Shown here: one piece after another, positions 34,374 to 41,748 of the stretch
Layout of the letters: every line of letters begins with the position of its first letter
Position numbering within the stretch: the first letter of the stretch is position 1
Assembly (NCBI RefSeq): GCF_003054045.1
Contig: NZ_QBKH01000003.1
Coordinates: 434,001-498,000 of the forward strand
From: Sphingobacterium faecium
GTDB lineage: Bacteria; Bacteroidota; Bacteroidia; Sphingobacteriales; Sphingobacteriaceae
Reading direction: 5' to 3'
DNA: 64,000 bases
Notes under the pieces: generated by a model
The model's database searches: none
What the model saw: the letters and a program-made list of their open reading frames with translations, nothing else
What the model was told of the DNA's origin: nothing
Position numbers and translations under genes: made by a program

Positions 34374-34751
34374 CTACTTTTCAGATTGGGCATTTATAGT
34401 CCTTTTTTGCCTGTTCTTTTCGATGGTATTCCAATCCATATATTCAAAATGAACAGCGTTTACCAAATAGTTCTTCCATCGCCAGAAACAGAGTGGATTA
34501 ATTTTGTATAGCCGATAGAGCTTCCTGTTTTCTTTAGCAGGTGATGTATTTTTAATAAAATTTTCAAAACCAAAAGTCGAGAATCCAGGGCTTTTAAAAG
34601 AAAAGTGCTGTGTTTGGATAAATGATCCATCTAAGTTAGCATATCTAAAATATCCTTCGTCCAGTCGATGAGCAATATACTTATTGATGAAAGGTAAATT
34701 AGGAATCAGTAGTATACTGATCAGCAACATCAGAATTGTTTTCTTTTTCAT
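34374..34751 (-). CDS. Membrane-anchored small protein, tandem paralogue 1
   Basis: The product is 125 residues long. An N-terminal hydrophobic segment ('ILMLLISILLIPNLPF') is followed by a conserved body: 'HRLDEGYFRYANLDGSF', then 'YRLYKINPLCFWRWKNYL'. The C-terminus is Arg/Lys-rich. It belongs to a family with the next two genes and is the most diverged of the three. The N-terminus may be an uncleaved anchor. The family is not recognised. Tandem arrays of small exported or anchored proteins are often immunity or effector variants, but nothing here shows that directly. Confidence 0.7.
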   Translation of the reverse strand: MKKKTILMLLISILLIPNLPFINKYIAHRLDEGYFRYANLDGSFIQTQHFSFKSPGFSTFGFENFIKNTSPAKENRKLYRLYKINPLCFWRWKNYLVNAVHFEYMDWNTIEKNRQKRTINAQSEK

Positions 34752-34820
34752 AGTGATATCGTGTCTTGCGGGTGCACTTTTAGATTACTGGCCTGAAATG
34801 GCTAAGATTAACAATGGATC

Positions 34821-35213
34821 CTAAAAATCTTGATATCTATTCTCAGGATTGTAAGGAACTCTGTTGGGCTCAATCTCTTTCCACGATTTATAATCAAAAT
34901 CTCTACTTGTTATGAGATAGTGAGACCATCGCCAAAAACATAGTGGATTAATTCTGTAGAGACGATACACCTGTTGGCTCTTTTTCTCTGGATGAAATTC
35001 TGCTATATAGCGATCAACAGATTTTAGGCTAATGTGAGGCGATTTAAAACTGAATGTGTCATGATTGGTATATGATGCATCTGCATTGGAATATTTAAAG
35101 AGATCACCATCAATACGATGAAGTAGGTAACCGTTCACGAAAGGTAGATTACTCATAAAGCCTGCGATCAGGTATACATAGAGAAATGTTAATAAGTATT
35201 TTTTAGTTTTCAT
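34821..35213 (-). CDS. Membrane-anchored small protein, tandem paralogue 2
   Basis: The product is 130 residues long and very close to the next gene. It shares the N-terminal anchor 'KKYLLTFLYVYLIAGFMSNLPFV', the segment 'FKYSNADASY', and the block 'YRLYRINPLCFWRWSHYLITSRDFDYKSWKEIEPNRVPY'. Differences are concentrated between about residues 50 and 68, which may be a specificity patch. The gap to paralogue 3 is 30 nt. The function is unknown. Confidence 0.75.
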   Translation of the reverse strand: MKTKKYLLTFLYVYLIAGFMSNLPFVNGYLLHRIDGDLFKYSNADASYTNHDTFSFKSPHISLKSVDRYIAEFHPEKKSQQVYRLYRINPLCFWRWSHYLITSRDFDYKSWKEIEPNRVPYNPENRYQDF

Positions 35214-35243
35214 ATGAATTGCAATTTGTGTAAACTGATGGGC

Positions 35244-35636
35244 TTAAAAAGCTTGATATCTATTCTCAGGATCGTAAGGAACTCGGTTAGGCTCAATTTC
35301 TTTCCACGATCTATACTCGTAATCCCTACTTGTTATGAGATAATGAGACCAACGCCAAAAACACAATGGATTAATTCTGTAGAGCCGATATACCTGTTGA
35401 TTCTTTTTCTCTGGATGAAATTCTGCTATATAGCGATCAATTAACCATTGGCTTATAGGCGAAGATTTGAAACCAAAGGTGTCATGCCAAGTAAAAGAAG
35501 CATCTGCATTGGAATATTTAAAAACATCACCATCAAAACGGCGAAGTATGTATCCACTTACGAAAGGTAGATTACTCATGAAGCCTGCGATCAGGTATAC
35601 ATAGATAAATCTTAGTAAGTATTTTTTAGTTTTCAT
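35244..35636 (-). CDS. Membrane-anchored small protein, tandem paralogue 3
   Basis: The product is 130 residues long and first in the minus-strand array. Relative to paralogue 2 it has the same anchor and the same C-terminal block ('CFWRWSHYLITSRDYEYRSWKEIEPNRVPYDPENRYQAF'). It differs in the middle ('WHDTFGFKSSPISQWLIDRYIAEF' in place of 'NHDTFSFKSPHISLKSVDRYIAEF'). The high identity implies a recent duplication. A degenerate fourth copy lies 1 kb upstream, beyond the Crp/Fnr gene. Confidence 0.75.
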   Translation of the reverse strand: MKTKKYLLRFIYVYLIAGFMSNLPFVSGYILRRFDGDVFKYSNADASFTWHDTFGFKSSPISQWLIDRYIAEFHPEKKNQQVYRLYRINPLCFWRWSHYLITSRDYEYRSWKEIEPNRVPYDPENRYQAF

Positions 35637-35904
35637 AATTAATTAGAGTTTGTACCACTAACAGGTATGGGCAGTGATAAACTACCGAGACTTATTGAAT
35701 TGTCATTAAATCGATTTGATCATGTTATAGTTTATAAAAGAAAATAACTGCATATTTTTCATTCAAGAATAACTATCGTTCCCATACAGTCGAACGTCAT
35801 TAAATCTATATTTGAATGAATAACACTAAATTAAGGGTAGTAAAACGATATCCTTTTGACAAAAGGCAAAAAATATAAATAGTTGAAAGAAGAGTAATTT
35901 AAGC

Positions 35905-36498
35905 TTAGATCTTTGCTCGAATTCTGCTTAGGGTAGATTGCGTTATTCCTAAATAGGATGCGATGTAACCTAGTGGCACACGTCTTAGAATTTGAGGTTT
36001 TCTAAGGATCAATTCATGATATCTTTCTTTTGCCGACAGCATACGTAGCGCATTAGCTTTACTTTCGCTTTCGATATAATATTGCTCCGTGAGGTACCGT
36101 CCTATAACATTAAATTCCAGATGATGCTGATAGAGATGGGAAAGTGCGGTATGCGTCAGTTCCAAGGTAACACAGTCCTCTAAAGCTTCAATGGCTTCAA
36201 AACTTTTTTGCTGACTATAAAAACTATACACTGATATGGCGAGTTCTCCTTCGGTCAGCAGCCAAGAGGTATGTTCCTCGCCATCATCATTCAGATAATA
36301 GGTCCTCACGCAACCCTGCAAGATAAAATATATCGATTTATTTACTTCGTTGAATTGCAATAAATGCGCTTTTTTGTTAAATGTAGTAAGCTTACTATGC
36401 TGGCGAATGCTCTTTTCAAGCGCTTCACTCATGGGGTAAATGCTATTAAAGATATGTAGAATCTGTGCTTGCGCTTGGTCAAGATCAATTTTTGTCAT
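35905..36498 (-). CDS. Crp/Fnr family transcriptional regulator
   Basis: The product is 197 residues long. A cNMP-binding jelly roll occupies about 20-120 ('LTTFNKKAHLLQFNEVNKSIYFILQGCVRTYYLNDDGEEHTSWLLTEGELAISVYSF'). A dimer helix follows, then a winged HTH at the end ('RVPLGYIASYLGITQSTLSRIRAKI'). The ligand is unknown, since Arg/Ser residues for cAMP are not evident. It lies between the triplicated small genes and a decayed fourth copy on the same strand and may or may not control them. Confidence 0.85.
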   Translation of the reverse strand: MTKIDLDQAQAQILHIFNSIYPMSEALEKSIRQHSKLTTFNKKAHLLQFNEVNKSIYFILQGCVRTYYLNDDGEEHTSWLLTEGELAISVYSFYSQQKSFEAIEALEDCVTLELTHTALSHLYQHHLEFNVIGRYLTEQYYIESESKANALRMLSAKERYHELILRKPQILRRVPLGYIASYLGITQSTLSRIRAKI

Positions 36499-36594
36499 GT
36501 TAAAAATTAAGGTCTATGATGCTCAATATCTATAAAAGCTCGTCCTAAATATAGGGAAAGAATCGATGAATTAAAAATGATAGCACTCAAGCGT

Positions 36595-36780
36595 CATGGT
36601 TGGTTTAAAAATCTGGATTTTCCATTTTAGCGTTGCTCTTGGAGATGCAATTTCTTTCCATGGTTTATAATCAATACCTGTTATCAAGTTATAATATATT
36701 AGAAGTTAGAAATCACTGTTGGTTTCTATGGTTGGATAAGCGATTTATTGTATCAAAAAGTGAATACGTGCTATATTTTT
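36595..36780 (-). pseudogene. Decayed fourth copy of the small anchored-protein family
   Basis: On the minus strand one frame gives 'YYNLITGIDYKPWKEIASPR', matching 'HYLITSRDFDYKSWKEIEPNR' of the triplicated genes. The DNA (GCAATTTCTTTCCATGGTTTATAA) aligns with the copies at 34870 and 35300. The upstream part is frame-broken and no start remains. Confidence 0.5.
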
Positions 36781-37432
36781 TTCTTAATAAGCCTCCAAAT
36801 CATTATTTTAAAATAAGTCTATTAAAAACTTATTTTAAAATAAACTAGAGATCGAAGCCTCAATAAGAACTCTAAGATATACTTGTGGGACTGGATAACA
36901 TCACCTATGTCTGTCGAGCTTGATAAAAGGCTAGAGAATCATGATAAGGAATTCATGGAATATCATCAGTAACTTATATGGAAATATCCATTTTTTTCCC
37001 ATGACATCGATCATTAGAGTGGTCGCTGGCTTTGATTGGATCATAGACCAGATGGTGTCCAGTGGAGAGATGTTGGTTTTGTTTTTGATAAATGATACAA
37101 ATGGAGGTTGTGGTCAACCTACATTTGTATTTAGAAAAATAGGGATGCATTCCTTGCTGATGCACAAACGTTATGAATCGTGGATACCATTCCGTTCATC
37201 AGGAATGCCTCTACATGTGGAAGCTTATCTTGTAGCAGACTGTCCCCATGCAGGCCGAGCATGCTCGCTGTAAACACGAATCCTTTTTTTTGTCGCTTTT
37301 TATTGCACCTCCTATTTCCTAAGATTATTCCAGTTCCCCATTCAGGGGCTAGAAACTTAATAAATTTCTAAAATACCATGAATGGTATTCGTTTGTCGGT
37401 TATGATCAATACTTCTTTCCTGTTCGTTAAAT
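36781..37432. other. Gap with broken frames only
   Basis: The plus-strand frames here look like chance. On the minus strand a start-less open stretch (about 37371 to 37140) reads 'GFVFTASMLGLHGDSLLQDKLPHVEAFLMNGM', which has protein-like texture, but I cannot name it. It may be the decayed end of a lost gene. Confidence 0.35.
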
Positions 37433-38671
37433 TTAGATATTACGAAAAACCAAAGTAGCATTGTGTCCACCAAATCCGAAAGCATTGCTCATAGCGGTTT
37501 TAATGACCTTTTGCATGGGTTTGTGTTTGACAATTTGAATAGTTTCTGGAATGTCCGTATCCAGTTCTTCGATATTAATGGTTGGCGGAATGATATCGTC
37601 AGTAATCGATTTTATAGCTAAAATAGCTTCGATTGCTCCGGCTGCTCCCAACAAATGTCCCGTCATGGACTTGGTGGCACTGACCCACAAATTTTTGGAA
37701 CCTTTGAACGTTTTTTCGACGGCTTTTAGTTCTGCAATGTCGCCAACAGGTGTGGAGGTAGCATGCAAATTTAAATAATCCAATTCCGAAAAATTGAGTT
37801 TTGCTTCGTCCATAGCAAGCTGCATGGCTTTTGCTGCTCCTATACCCTGAGGATGTGGCGATGTCATATGGTAAGCATCTGCAGTCATTGATGCCCCCAC
37901 CAACTCAGCATAAATTTTGGCTCCTCTTTTTTTGGCATGTTCATATTCTTCCAAAATCAACGCTCCAGCTCCTTCTCCCATCACAAAACCGTCTCGATTT
38001 TTATCAAAAGGACGACTGGCTGTTTTCGGGTCTTGATTTCTTGTACTCATCGCTTTCATTGCAGCAAAACCACCCACTGAAGCTGCGGTAATCGGCGCTT
38101 CGGAACCACCGCTCACAAAGATTTTGGCTTTGCCCATACGGATGTAATTAAACGCATCCATAATCGCTGTATTGGCTGTGGCACAAGCCGAGACAGTGGT
38201 ATAATTGATCCCTTGTAAACCAAATTTCATCGAAATCATTCCCGAAGCCATATTAACAATCAATCGGGGCACAAAAAACGGGCTGAATCGAGGGATATAA
38301 TTCCCGGTTACGTAATTTTCAACTTCTGTCTCAAAAGTTTCCATTCCGCCTTGTCCTACTCCCCAAATCACGCCAATGTCGAATGGATCGATGGTGGAAA
38401 TATTTAAACCTGAATCTTCCAAAGCCTGCGAGGCACTGTATAAAGCGTATTGTGTAAATAAATCGCTTCGTTTTATTTCATTCCGATCCAAGTATTTTTG
38501 GGGCTCAAAATCTTTTATTTCTGATGCAATTTGGGTGCGAAATTTTGACGCATCAAAACGGGAAATAATGCCCGTATTGTTTTTTCCTTCAAGGCTGTTT
38601 TTCCAAAAGGTGTCTACATCATTTCCCAAGGGATTGATGGTGCCTAAACCTGTTATGACAACTCGTTTCAT
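37433..38671 (-). CDS. fabF: Beta-ketoacyl-ACP synthase II-type ketosynthase
   Basis: The product is 412 residues long, full length for FabF. The catalytic triad is present: Cys163 ('TTVSACATANTAI'), His303 ('NLHATSTPVGD') and His339 ('SMTGHLLGAAGA'). 'FGFGGHNATLVF' closes the C-terminus. It condenses malonyl-ACP with acyl-ACP. Its place in a TetR-regulated cassette with a PaaI-type thioesterase and a DUF2798 membrane protein, overlapping the thioesterase by 4 nt (ATGA), suggests a dedicated or resistance-linked copy and not the primary fatty-acid gene, which normally sits beside acpP. The substrate range is unknown. Confidence 0.93.
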   Translation of the reverse strand: MKRVVITGLGTINPLGNDVDTFWKNSLEGKNNTGIISRFDASKFRTQIASEIKDFEPQKYLDRNEIKRSDLFTQYALYSASQALEDSGLNISTIDPFDIGVIWGVGQGGMETFETEVENYVTGNYIPRFSPFFVPRLIVNMASGMISMKFGLQGINYTTVSACATANTAIMDAFNYIRMGKAKIFVSGGSEAPITAASVGGFAAMKAMSTRNQDPKTASRPFDKNRDGFVMGEGAGALILEEYEHAKKRGAKIYAELVGASMTADAYHMTSPHPQGIGAAKAMQLAMDEAKLNFSELDYLNLHATSTPVGDIAELKAVEKTFKGSKNLWVSATKSMTGHLLGAAGAIEAILAIKSITDDIIPPTINIEELDTDIPETIQIVKHKPMQKVIKTAMSNAFGFGGHNATLVFRNI

Positions 38672-39105
38672 GTATTTTTTTTTATTTCAGTTTTAAATAA
38701 ATTGGAAGAACCTTTGGCGATTAATCTCGTCTTATCGGCATTCCAAATCTCACATTCTGCATTGATAAATTGCCTTCCTTTCTTGATAATATGAGTTTTT
38801 GCAATGATGGTCTCACCCGATTTTGCAGTTGAAAAATAATCAATCACATTATTGATCGTGGTGTAAAAATAATCTTCATCTAAAGAAAACATGGTAGCAC
38901 CCAAAACGTCATCAACAATAGCTGCCGTTATACCGCCATGCAGATTTCCAATGGGATTGAGCCACTCTGGGCGAATCAGATATTCAAATTCTAAAGCACC
39001 CGCTTCTACACTTTTCACAACAGGATTCAACCAATGCATAAATGGTGATGGCGACGCCGAAAACTCTTGTCCAATACAGGATTTCATTATTTCTAATGGA
39101 CTCAT
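38668..39105 (-). CDS. PaaI-family hotdog thioesterase
   Basis: The product is 145 residues long with a single hotdog fold. 'WLNPIGNLHGGITAAIVDDVLGATMF' holds the HGG motif and the catalytic-type Asp of PaaI/4HBT thioesterases. 'YFSTAKSGETIIAKTHIIKKGRQFINAECEIW' is the family's second half. It would hydrolyse acyl-CoA or acyl-ACP thioesters. It overlaps fabF by 4 nt downstream and the DUF2798 gene by 4 nt upstream, so all three are coupled. Confidence 0.9.
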   Translation of the reverse strand: MSPLEIMKSCIGQEFSASPSPFMHWLNPVVKSVEAGALEFEYLIRPEWLNPIGNLHGGITAAIVDDVLGATMFSLDEDYFYTTINNVIDYFSTAKSGETIIAKTHIIKKGRQFINAECEIWNADKTRLIAKGSSNLFKTEIKKNT

Positions 39106-39299
39106 ATTATTATTTTTTTGGAGTTAATACTAGCACTAATTTTTCTACTCATAGAGAAATCATTTAAGATGACCGGTATCACCATGAAATACGCAATCGC
39201 CCAAGATGTTGACCAAATGTCTACTTGGAAATTTATCCAACCAAGTTTGACGATAATCCAGTTGAATGAAATCATTCCGGCGGTTATGATATTCATCAT
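39102..39299 (-). CDS. DUF2798-like two-helix membrane protein
   Basis: The product is 65 residues long. Two hydrophobic helices with 'MMNIITAGMISFNWIIVKLGWI' and 'STSWAIAYFMVIPVILNDF' match the DUF2798 pattern (a short membrane protein often next to TetR regulators). In the same frame just upstream there is ATG-AAA-CAA-AAA-TTG-CCA-TTT-GCA and then TAA before the ATG used here. DUF2798 proteins often start with such an M-K-x-K-L-P lead, so the present start may follow a nonsense change. The stop overlaps the thioesterase start (ATGA). Confidence 0.6.
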   Translation of the reverse strand: MMNIITAGMISFNWIIVKLGWINFQVDIWSTSWAIAYFMVIPVILNDFSMSRKISASINSKKIII

Positions 39300-39448
39300 T
39301 TATGCAAATGGCAATTTTTGTTTCATCAATTTTTCCGGTACATATTCACAAATGTTCTTTCTAAGTGTTCTTTCTGGTGCTTTCGTTAAAATCAAGCAGT
39401 GTTATTAATGGTACTCATTTCAAAAAAAATGAATTGTTAATGTTCAAC

Positions 39449-39462
39449 ATACCGATTGGTAT
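39449..39462 (-). promoter_or_regulatory. Second TetR-type operator (imperfect)
   Basis: ATACCG-AT-TGGTAT matches the core of the perfect palindrome at 40120-40141 (TATACCG-AA-CGGTATA) with one arm mismatch. It lies between the end of the TetR gene and the DUF2798-thioesterase-fabF unit, about 150 nt upstream of the first gene, and is well placed to control it. Confidence 0.6.
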
Positions 39463-39481
39463 ATTATTTATCCAATTTTTT

Positions 39482-40075
39482 TTATTTTACGATTTCTTCA
39501 TTGATAATTTTTAAAATCCGATCTAAAGCCAAATATAAATTTTTGGGTTTATTTGTCACTTTTGAAAGCAAAATTCCACCTTCAATCAGCATTAAGAAAG
39601 TGGTTGCATATTCTTTTGAATTGATATCTGGGCGAAATTCATGTTGTTCTATTCCGAATTCAATAATGCGCTCTAATCTTTTGTTCCAACTCGCAAAAGC
39701 ATGCTGAACGGTAGATTTCATAAATGGCAACGCATCATCTGTTTCTGTAGCCGCATTTAACATGGGGCAACCGCCGGTTTCGGAAATAGCAATCCAGTTG
39801 TTTCGGTAAAATTTAATATAGGCAATTAGTTTATTGTAAGCGCTGGTTTCAACGGAAACAGCGCGATCAGCATTTTTCGCTAATTCTGCTGAACTATGCT
39901 TGAATACAGCAATCATGACCTCTTCTTTATTTTCAAAGTTCCCATAAATACTACCTTTTGTCAAGCCTGTAGCTGCGGTCATATCGGATAAAGAAGTTCC
40001 GGAAAATCCATTTTTATTAAAAAGTACAGCCGTTTTTTCGATGATGAATTGCCGAGTTTGTTCTGCTTTTGACAT
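39482..40075 (-). CDS. TetR/AcrR family repressor
   Basis: The product is 197 residues long from the ATG at 40075 (M-S-K-A-E-Q-T-R). An upstream in-frame start at 40180 would read through the operator and is unlikely. The N-terminal HTH is 'IIEKTAVLFNKNGFSGTSLSDMTAATGLTKGSIYGNFENKEEVMIAVF', with 'KGSIYGNFENKE' as the recognition helix. The C-terminal domain is a TetR_C ligand pocket. Two copies of its likely operator are visible, one 45 nt upstream of its own start and one upstream of the fabF cassette. The ligand may be an acyl compound or xenobiotic, an inference from the neighbours. Confidence 0.9.
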   Translation of the reverse strand: MSKAEQTRQFIIEKTAVLFNKNGFSGTSLSDMTAATGLTKGSIYGNFENKEEVMIAVFKHSSAELAKNADRAVSVETSAYNKLIAYIKFYRNNWIAISETGGCPMLNAATETDDALPFMKSTVQHAFASWNKRLERIIEFGIEQHEFRPDINSKEYATTFLMLIEGGILLSKVTNKPKNLYLALDRILKIINEEIVK

Positions 40076-40119
40076 TTTTTTTAAAAATCTTTTTTTGTCA
40101 TTATTGAACAAAGATATGA

Positions 40120-40141
40120 ATATATACCGAACGGTATATAT
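40120..40141 (-). promoter_or_regulatory. TetR operator, perfect palindrome
   Basis: Ten-bp arms (ATATATACCG / CGGTATATAT) pair perfectly around AA. It lies 45 nt upstream of the TetR start, so autoregulation is expected. The core is shared with the site at 39449-39462. Confidence 0.8.
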
Positions 40142-40273
40142 TTTATGAAATTTATATTTTGGACCTCGTACGGTTAGCAAGTATAACCTTATTGTATTTT
40201 TTCTCTTAATCTAGATGACTGTTGGCAGGATTATGAAAAAAGCGTAGAGCACTACCTACTTTACTCCAATCAT

Positions 40274-40416
40274 CAGGGAAATTTTTTACTTACAGAAATG
40301 TTTTAAATGCTTTTTTTATGCATTGGGCGATAGTAATTTAGTACTGTTGATCAACAAAGCAGTCATCCGAAAAGGCTTATCAAATAGAGTAGGAGTAATT
40401 CTTTTATAAACAAAAT
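40274..40416 (+). repeat. Leader cassette copy A (decayed HTH 3' end plus upstream region)
   Basis: From the AATGC-T7 run at 40306 to the GG-peptide start at 40417, this sequence is closely similar to 47634-47739. Shared blocks include TAATTTAGTA, TGTTGATCAAC, ATCCGAAAAGGCTTA and TAGAGTAGGA. Before it a frame-broken stretch (40274-40310) still resembles the 3' end of the HTH gene at 47331-47648. No intact HTH gene is present in this copy. Confidence 0.75.
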
Positions 40417-40587
40417 ATGAATAATTTAGAATTAAAAACTATCGGCGTTCAAGAAATGGACTTGAACGAAATGGTACAGGTTGATGGAGGTATAATTCCT
40501 GTACTTGCTCTAGGTTTTGCTGCAGGAACTTTTTCTTTGGCTTTAGGTTATTATGCTGGTAAAGCATTATATTATGCAACTCATTAA
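40417..40587 (+). CDS. Double-glycine leader peptide 1 (bacteriocin-like)
   Basis: The product is 56 residues long. The leader 'MNNLELKTIGVQEMDLNEMV' is followed by 'QVDGG', a textbook double-glycine leader (about 25 residues). The core is 31 residues, hydrophobic and Gly/Ala-rich ('IIPVLALGFAAGTFS...'), able to form a membrane helix. It should be cut after GG by the C39 domain of the exporter encoded at 43815 and secreted. The leader is nearly identical to that of the peptide at 47740, showing duplication. It is the first of two small genes separated by 14 nt. An antimicrobial or signalling role is inferred. Confidence 0.8.
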   Translation: MNNLELKTIGVQEMDLNEMVQVDGGIIPVLALGFAAGTFSLALGYYAGKALYYATH

Positions 40588-40601
40588 TTATAAAGGTTAT
40601 T

Positions 40602-40727
40602 ATGGATTATCAATTTAAAGAATTATCTTTTGATGAACAAAAAGATACCAATGGTGGTGGGCTTATTCCATTAATTCTATTGGCAATGTATGTTGGATAT
40701 AAAGATGCTGAGGCTGCCAATAAATAA
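40602..40727 (+). CDS. Double-glycine leader peptide 2 (bacteriocin-like)
   Basis: The product is 41 residues long. The leader 'MDYQFKELSFDEQKDTNGG' is shorter, with the elements E-L-S-x-x-E and N-G-G of Bacteroidota GG peptides. The core 'GLIPLILLAMYVGYKDAEAA' is a hydrophobic helix with a polar end. The 14-nt gap from peptide 1 and the shared I-P-h-h pattern suggest a two-component pair made together and exported by the same C39 ABC system. Confidence 0.75.
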   Translation: MDYQFKELSFDEQKDTNGGGLIPLILLAMYVGYKDAEAANK

Positions 40728-41153
40728 GTAACATTGAATACTAAAAAACTGGATTAGAAAAATGATTGATAGGGGTCTGAAAATATTTTTTCTGTTATCC
40801 CCATTTTAATTTCTCTATTACGGCTTATACTTTTTATTAGCTTAGTAATTAAAGTTTTGTAGTTTTTAAATTTAGTTTATTCAACATTAGATTGATAACT
40901 TTAGATCTAGTGTTGAATAAACTTTTATATTCTAAAAATATACAAAAATATGCTGTAGTATTTGCTGCAACGCACGCTCGGATGATACCAGATCTAAAGG
41001 TAATCTCAATGACCTATGATAGGTGTCTTAGTGTATCGATCGTTAATTTAAACTCCTATGTCGGATAGATAATCCTAAATAATCCTGCCATAACATCTAC
41101 TGAATAAGGTAAACCATAATCTTCAAATAACTGATTGATTATAAAAGTACTGC
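40728..41153. other. Gap with terminator; no gene
   Basis: Apart from the hairpin at 40874-40923, which would end the peptide transcript, I see no gene. Confidence 0.4.
40874..40923. terminator. Long hairpin terminator
   Basis: AGTTTATTCAACA and TGTTGAATAAACT pair perfectly, and the stem extends to about 19 bp with one wobble. A T-run follows. It is 150 nt downstream of GG peptide 2 and may end that transcript. Confidence 0.75.
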
Positions 41154-41450
41154 CTATTTTAATATAGATTTGATTTTCTTTATCCCTACAAGTAGGTATT
41201 GATATACTAAACCAAATACGTTTTCTCCCATAGTATCACTCGCTAGTGAAGGAGGCAAAAGTTCATAAATGCTAACACCAAAATACTCGGCAATTTTGTA
41301 GACCTGATCTACTTTTACTTTTGTTTCATTCCTTTCAATTTTTGAATACGCGGCTTGCGACATCTCCAGATGATAAGCAACGGCTTCTTGTGATATTTTT
41401 AGATTTTCTCTTTTCTGTCTAATAAAAGTTCCAATCTCCGCTTTTGACAT
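41154..41450 (-). CDS. XRE-family regulator of the peptide-export locus
   Basis: The product is 98 residues long. The HTH_3 domain is 'IGTFIRQKRENLKISQEAVAYHLEMSQAAYSKIERNETKVKVDQVYKIAEYFGVSIYELL'. A short C-terminal tail ends in a basic helix. It is divergent from the small gene at 41607. The 157 nt between them contain three AACCT-type palindromic sites and a fourth lies before the HlyD gene, so it is probably the local repressor. The ligand or signal is unknown. Confidence 0.85.
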   Translation of the reverse strand: MSKAEIGTFIRQKRENLKISQEAVAYHLEMSQAAYSKIERNETKVKVDQVYKIAEYFGVSIYELLPPSLASDTMGENVFGLVYQYLLVGIKKIKSILK

Positions 41451-41488
41451 AACTTACTCTTAATTTATTGATCGACAAATTTAACAAT

Positions 41489-41552
41489 ATAACCTGAGGT
41501 TATAAAATTTATAAGTGTTAAAACTCTAGGTTGTGATTTATAACCTAGAGTT
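41489..41552. promoter_or_regulatory. Cluster of three AACCT-n-AGGTT operators
   Basis: Site 1 ATAACCT-G-AGGTTAT (41489-41503) is a perfect 15-bp palindrome. Sites 2 (AACTCTAGGTT, 41522-41532) and 3 (AACCTAGAGTT, 41542-41552) are exact inverted copies of each other and match site 1 in one arm. They lie between the divergent XRE gene and the 41607 gene. Confidence 0.75.
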
Positions 41553-41606
41553 GTGGTTTAGTCTTTTGTATTTCAGGACTTTTGAGAGGTAATAAAATCG
41601 AAAATC

Positions 41607-41744
41607 ATGGAAGAAAAATTAAACAAGAGTGATGTCATTGAGCTAAGCTCGGAAGATAAAATAGAAATAAACGCAGGTAGTGAAAGAAATCAAGATAAAC
41701 GTATTGATCTGTTTGAAAAGTTATGGAATTTGTTTCAAGGGTGA
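41607..41744 (+). CDS. Small leader-type peptide (NAG variant)
   Basis: The product is 45 residues long. The start 'MEEKLNKSDVIELSSEDKIE' with 'INAGS' has leader texture with Ala-Gly in place of Gly-Gly. The core is charged ('ERNQDKRIDLFEKLWNLFQG') and could form an amphipathic helix. It is preceded by the operator cluster and divergent from the XRE gene, so it is likely under its control. It could be a third exported peptide or a signal. C39 proteases accept GA and AG variants less well, so export is uncertain. Confidence 0.6.
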   Translation: MEEKLNKSDVIELSSEDKIEINAGSERNQDKRIDLFEKLWNLFQG

Positions 41745-41748
41745 TTGT

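Noticed and set aside
34305..35444. Plus-strand open frames opposite the small anchored-protein genes
   Set aside because: They are antisense to three clearly homologous minus-strand genes whose amino-acid sequences are conserved, so they are shadows.
36941..37371. Overlapping open frames on the plus strand of about 60-110 codons
   Set aside because: Composition is unlike protein-coding DNA here. The opposite strand has a more protein-like but start-less reading, so these look like antisense shadows of a decayed gene.
40874..40923. Possible CRISPR or attachment-site repeat
   Set aside because: The motif is a single perfect stem-loop with a T-run downstream of the peptide genes and has no further copies, so it is a terminator.
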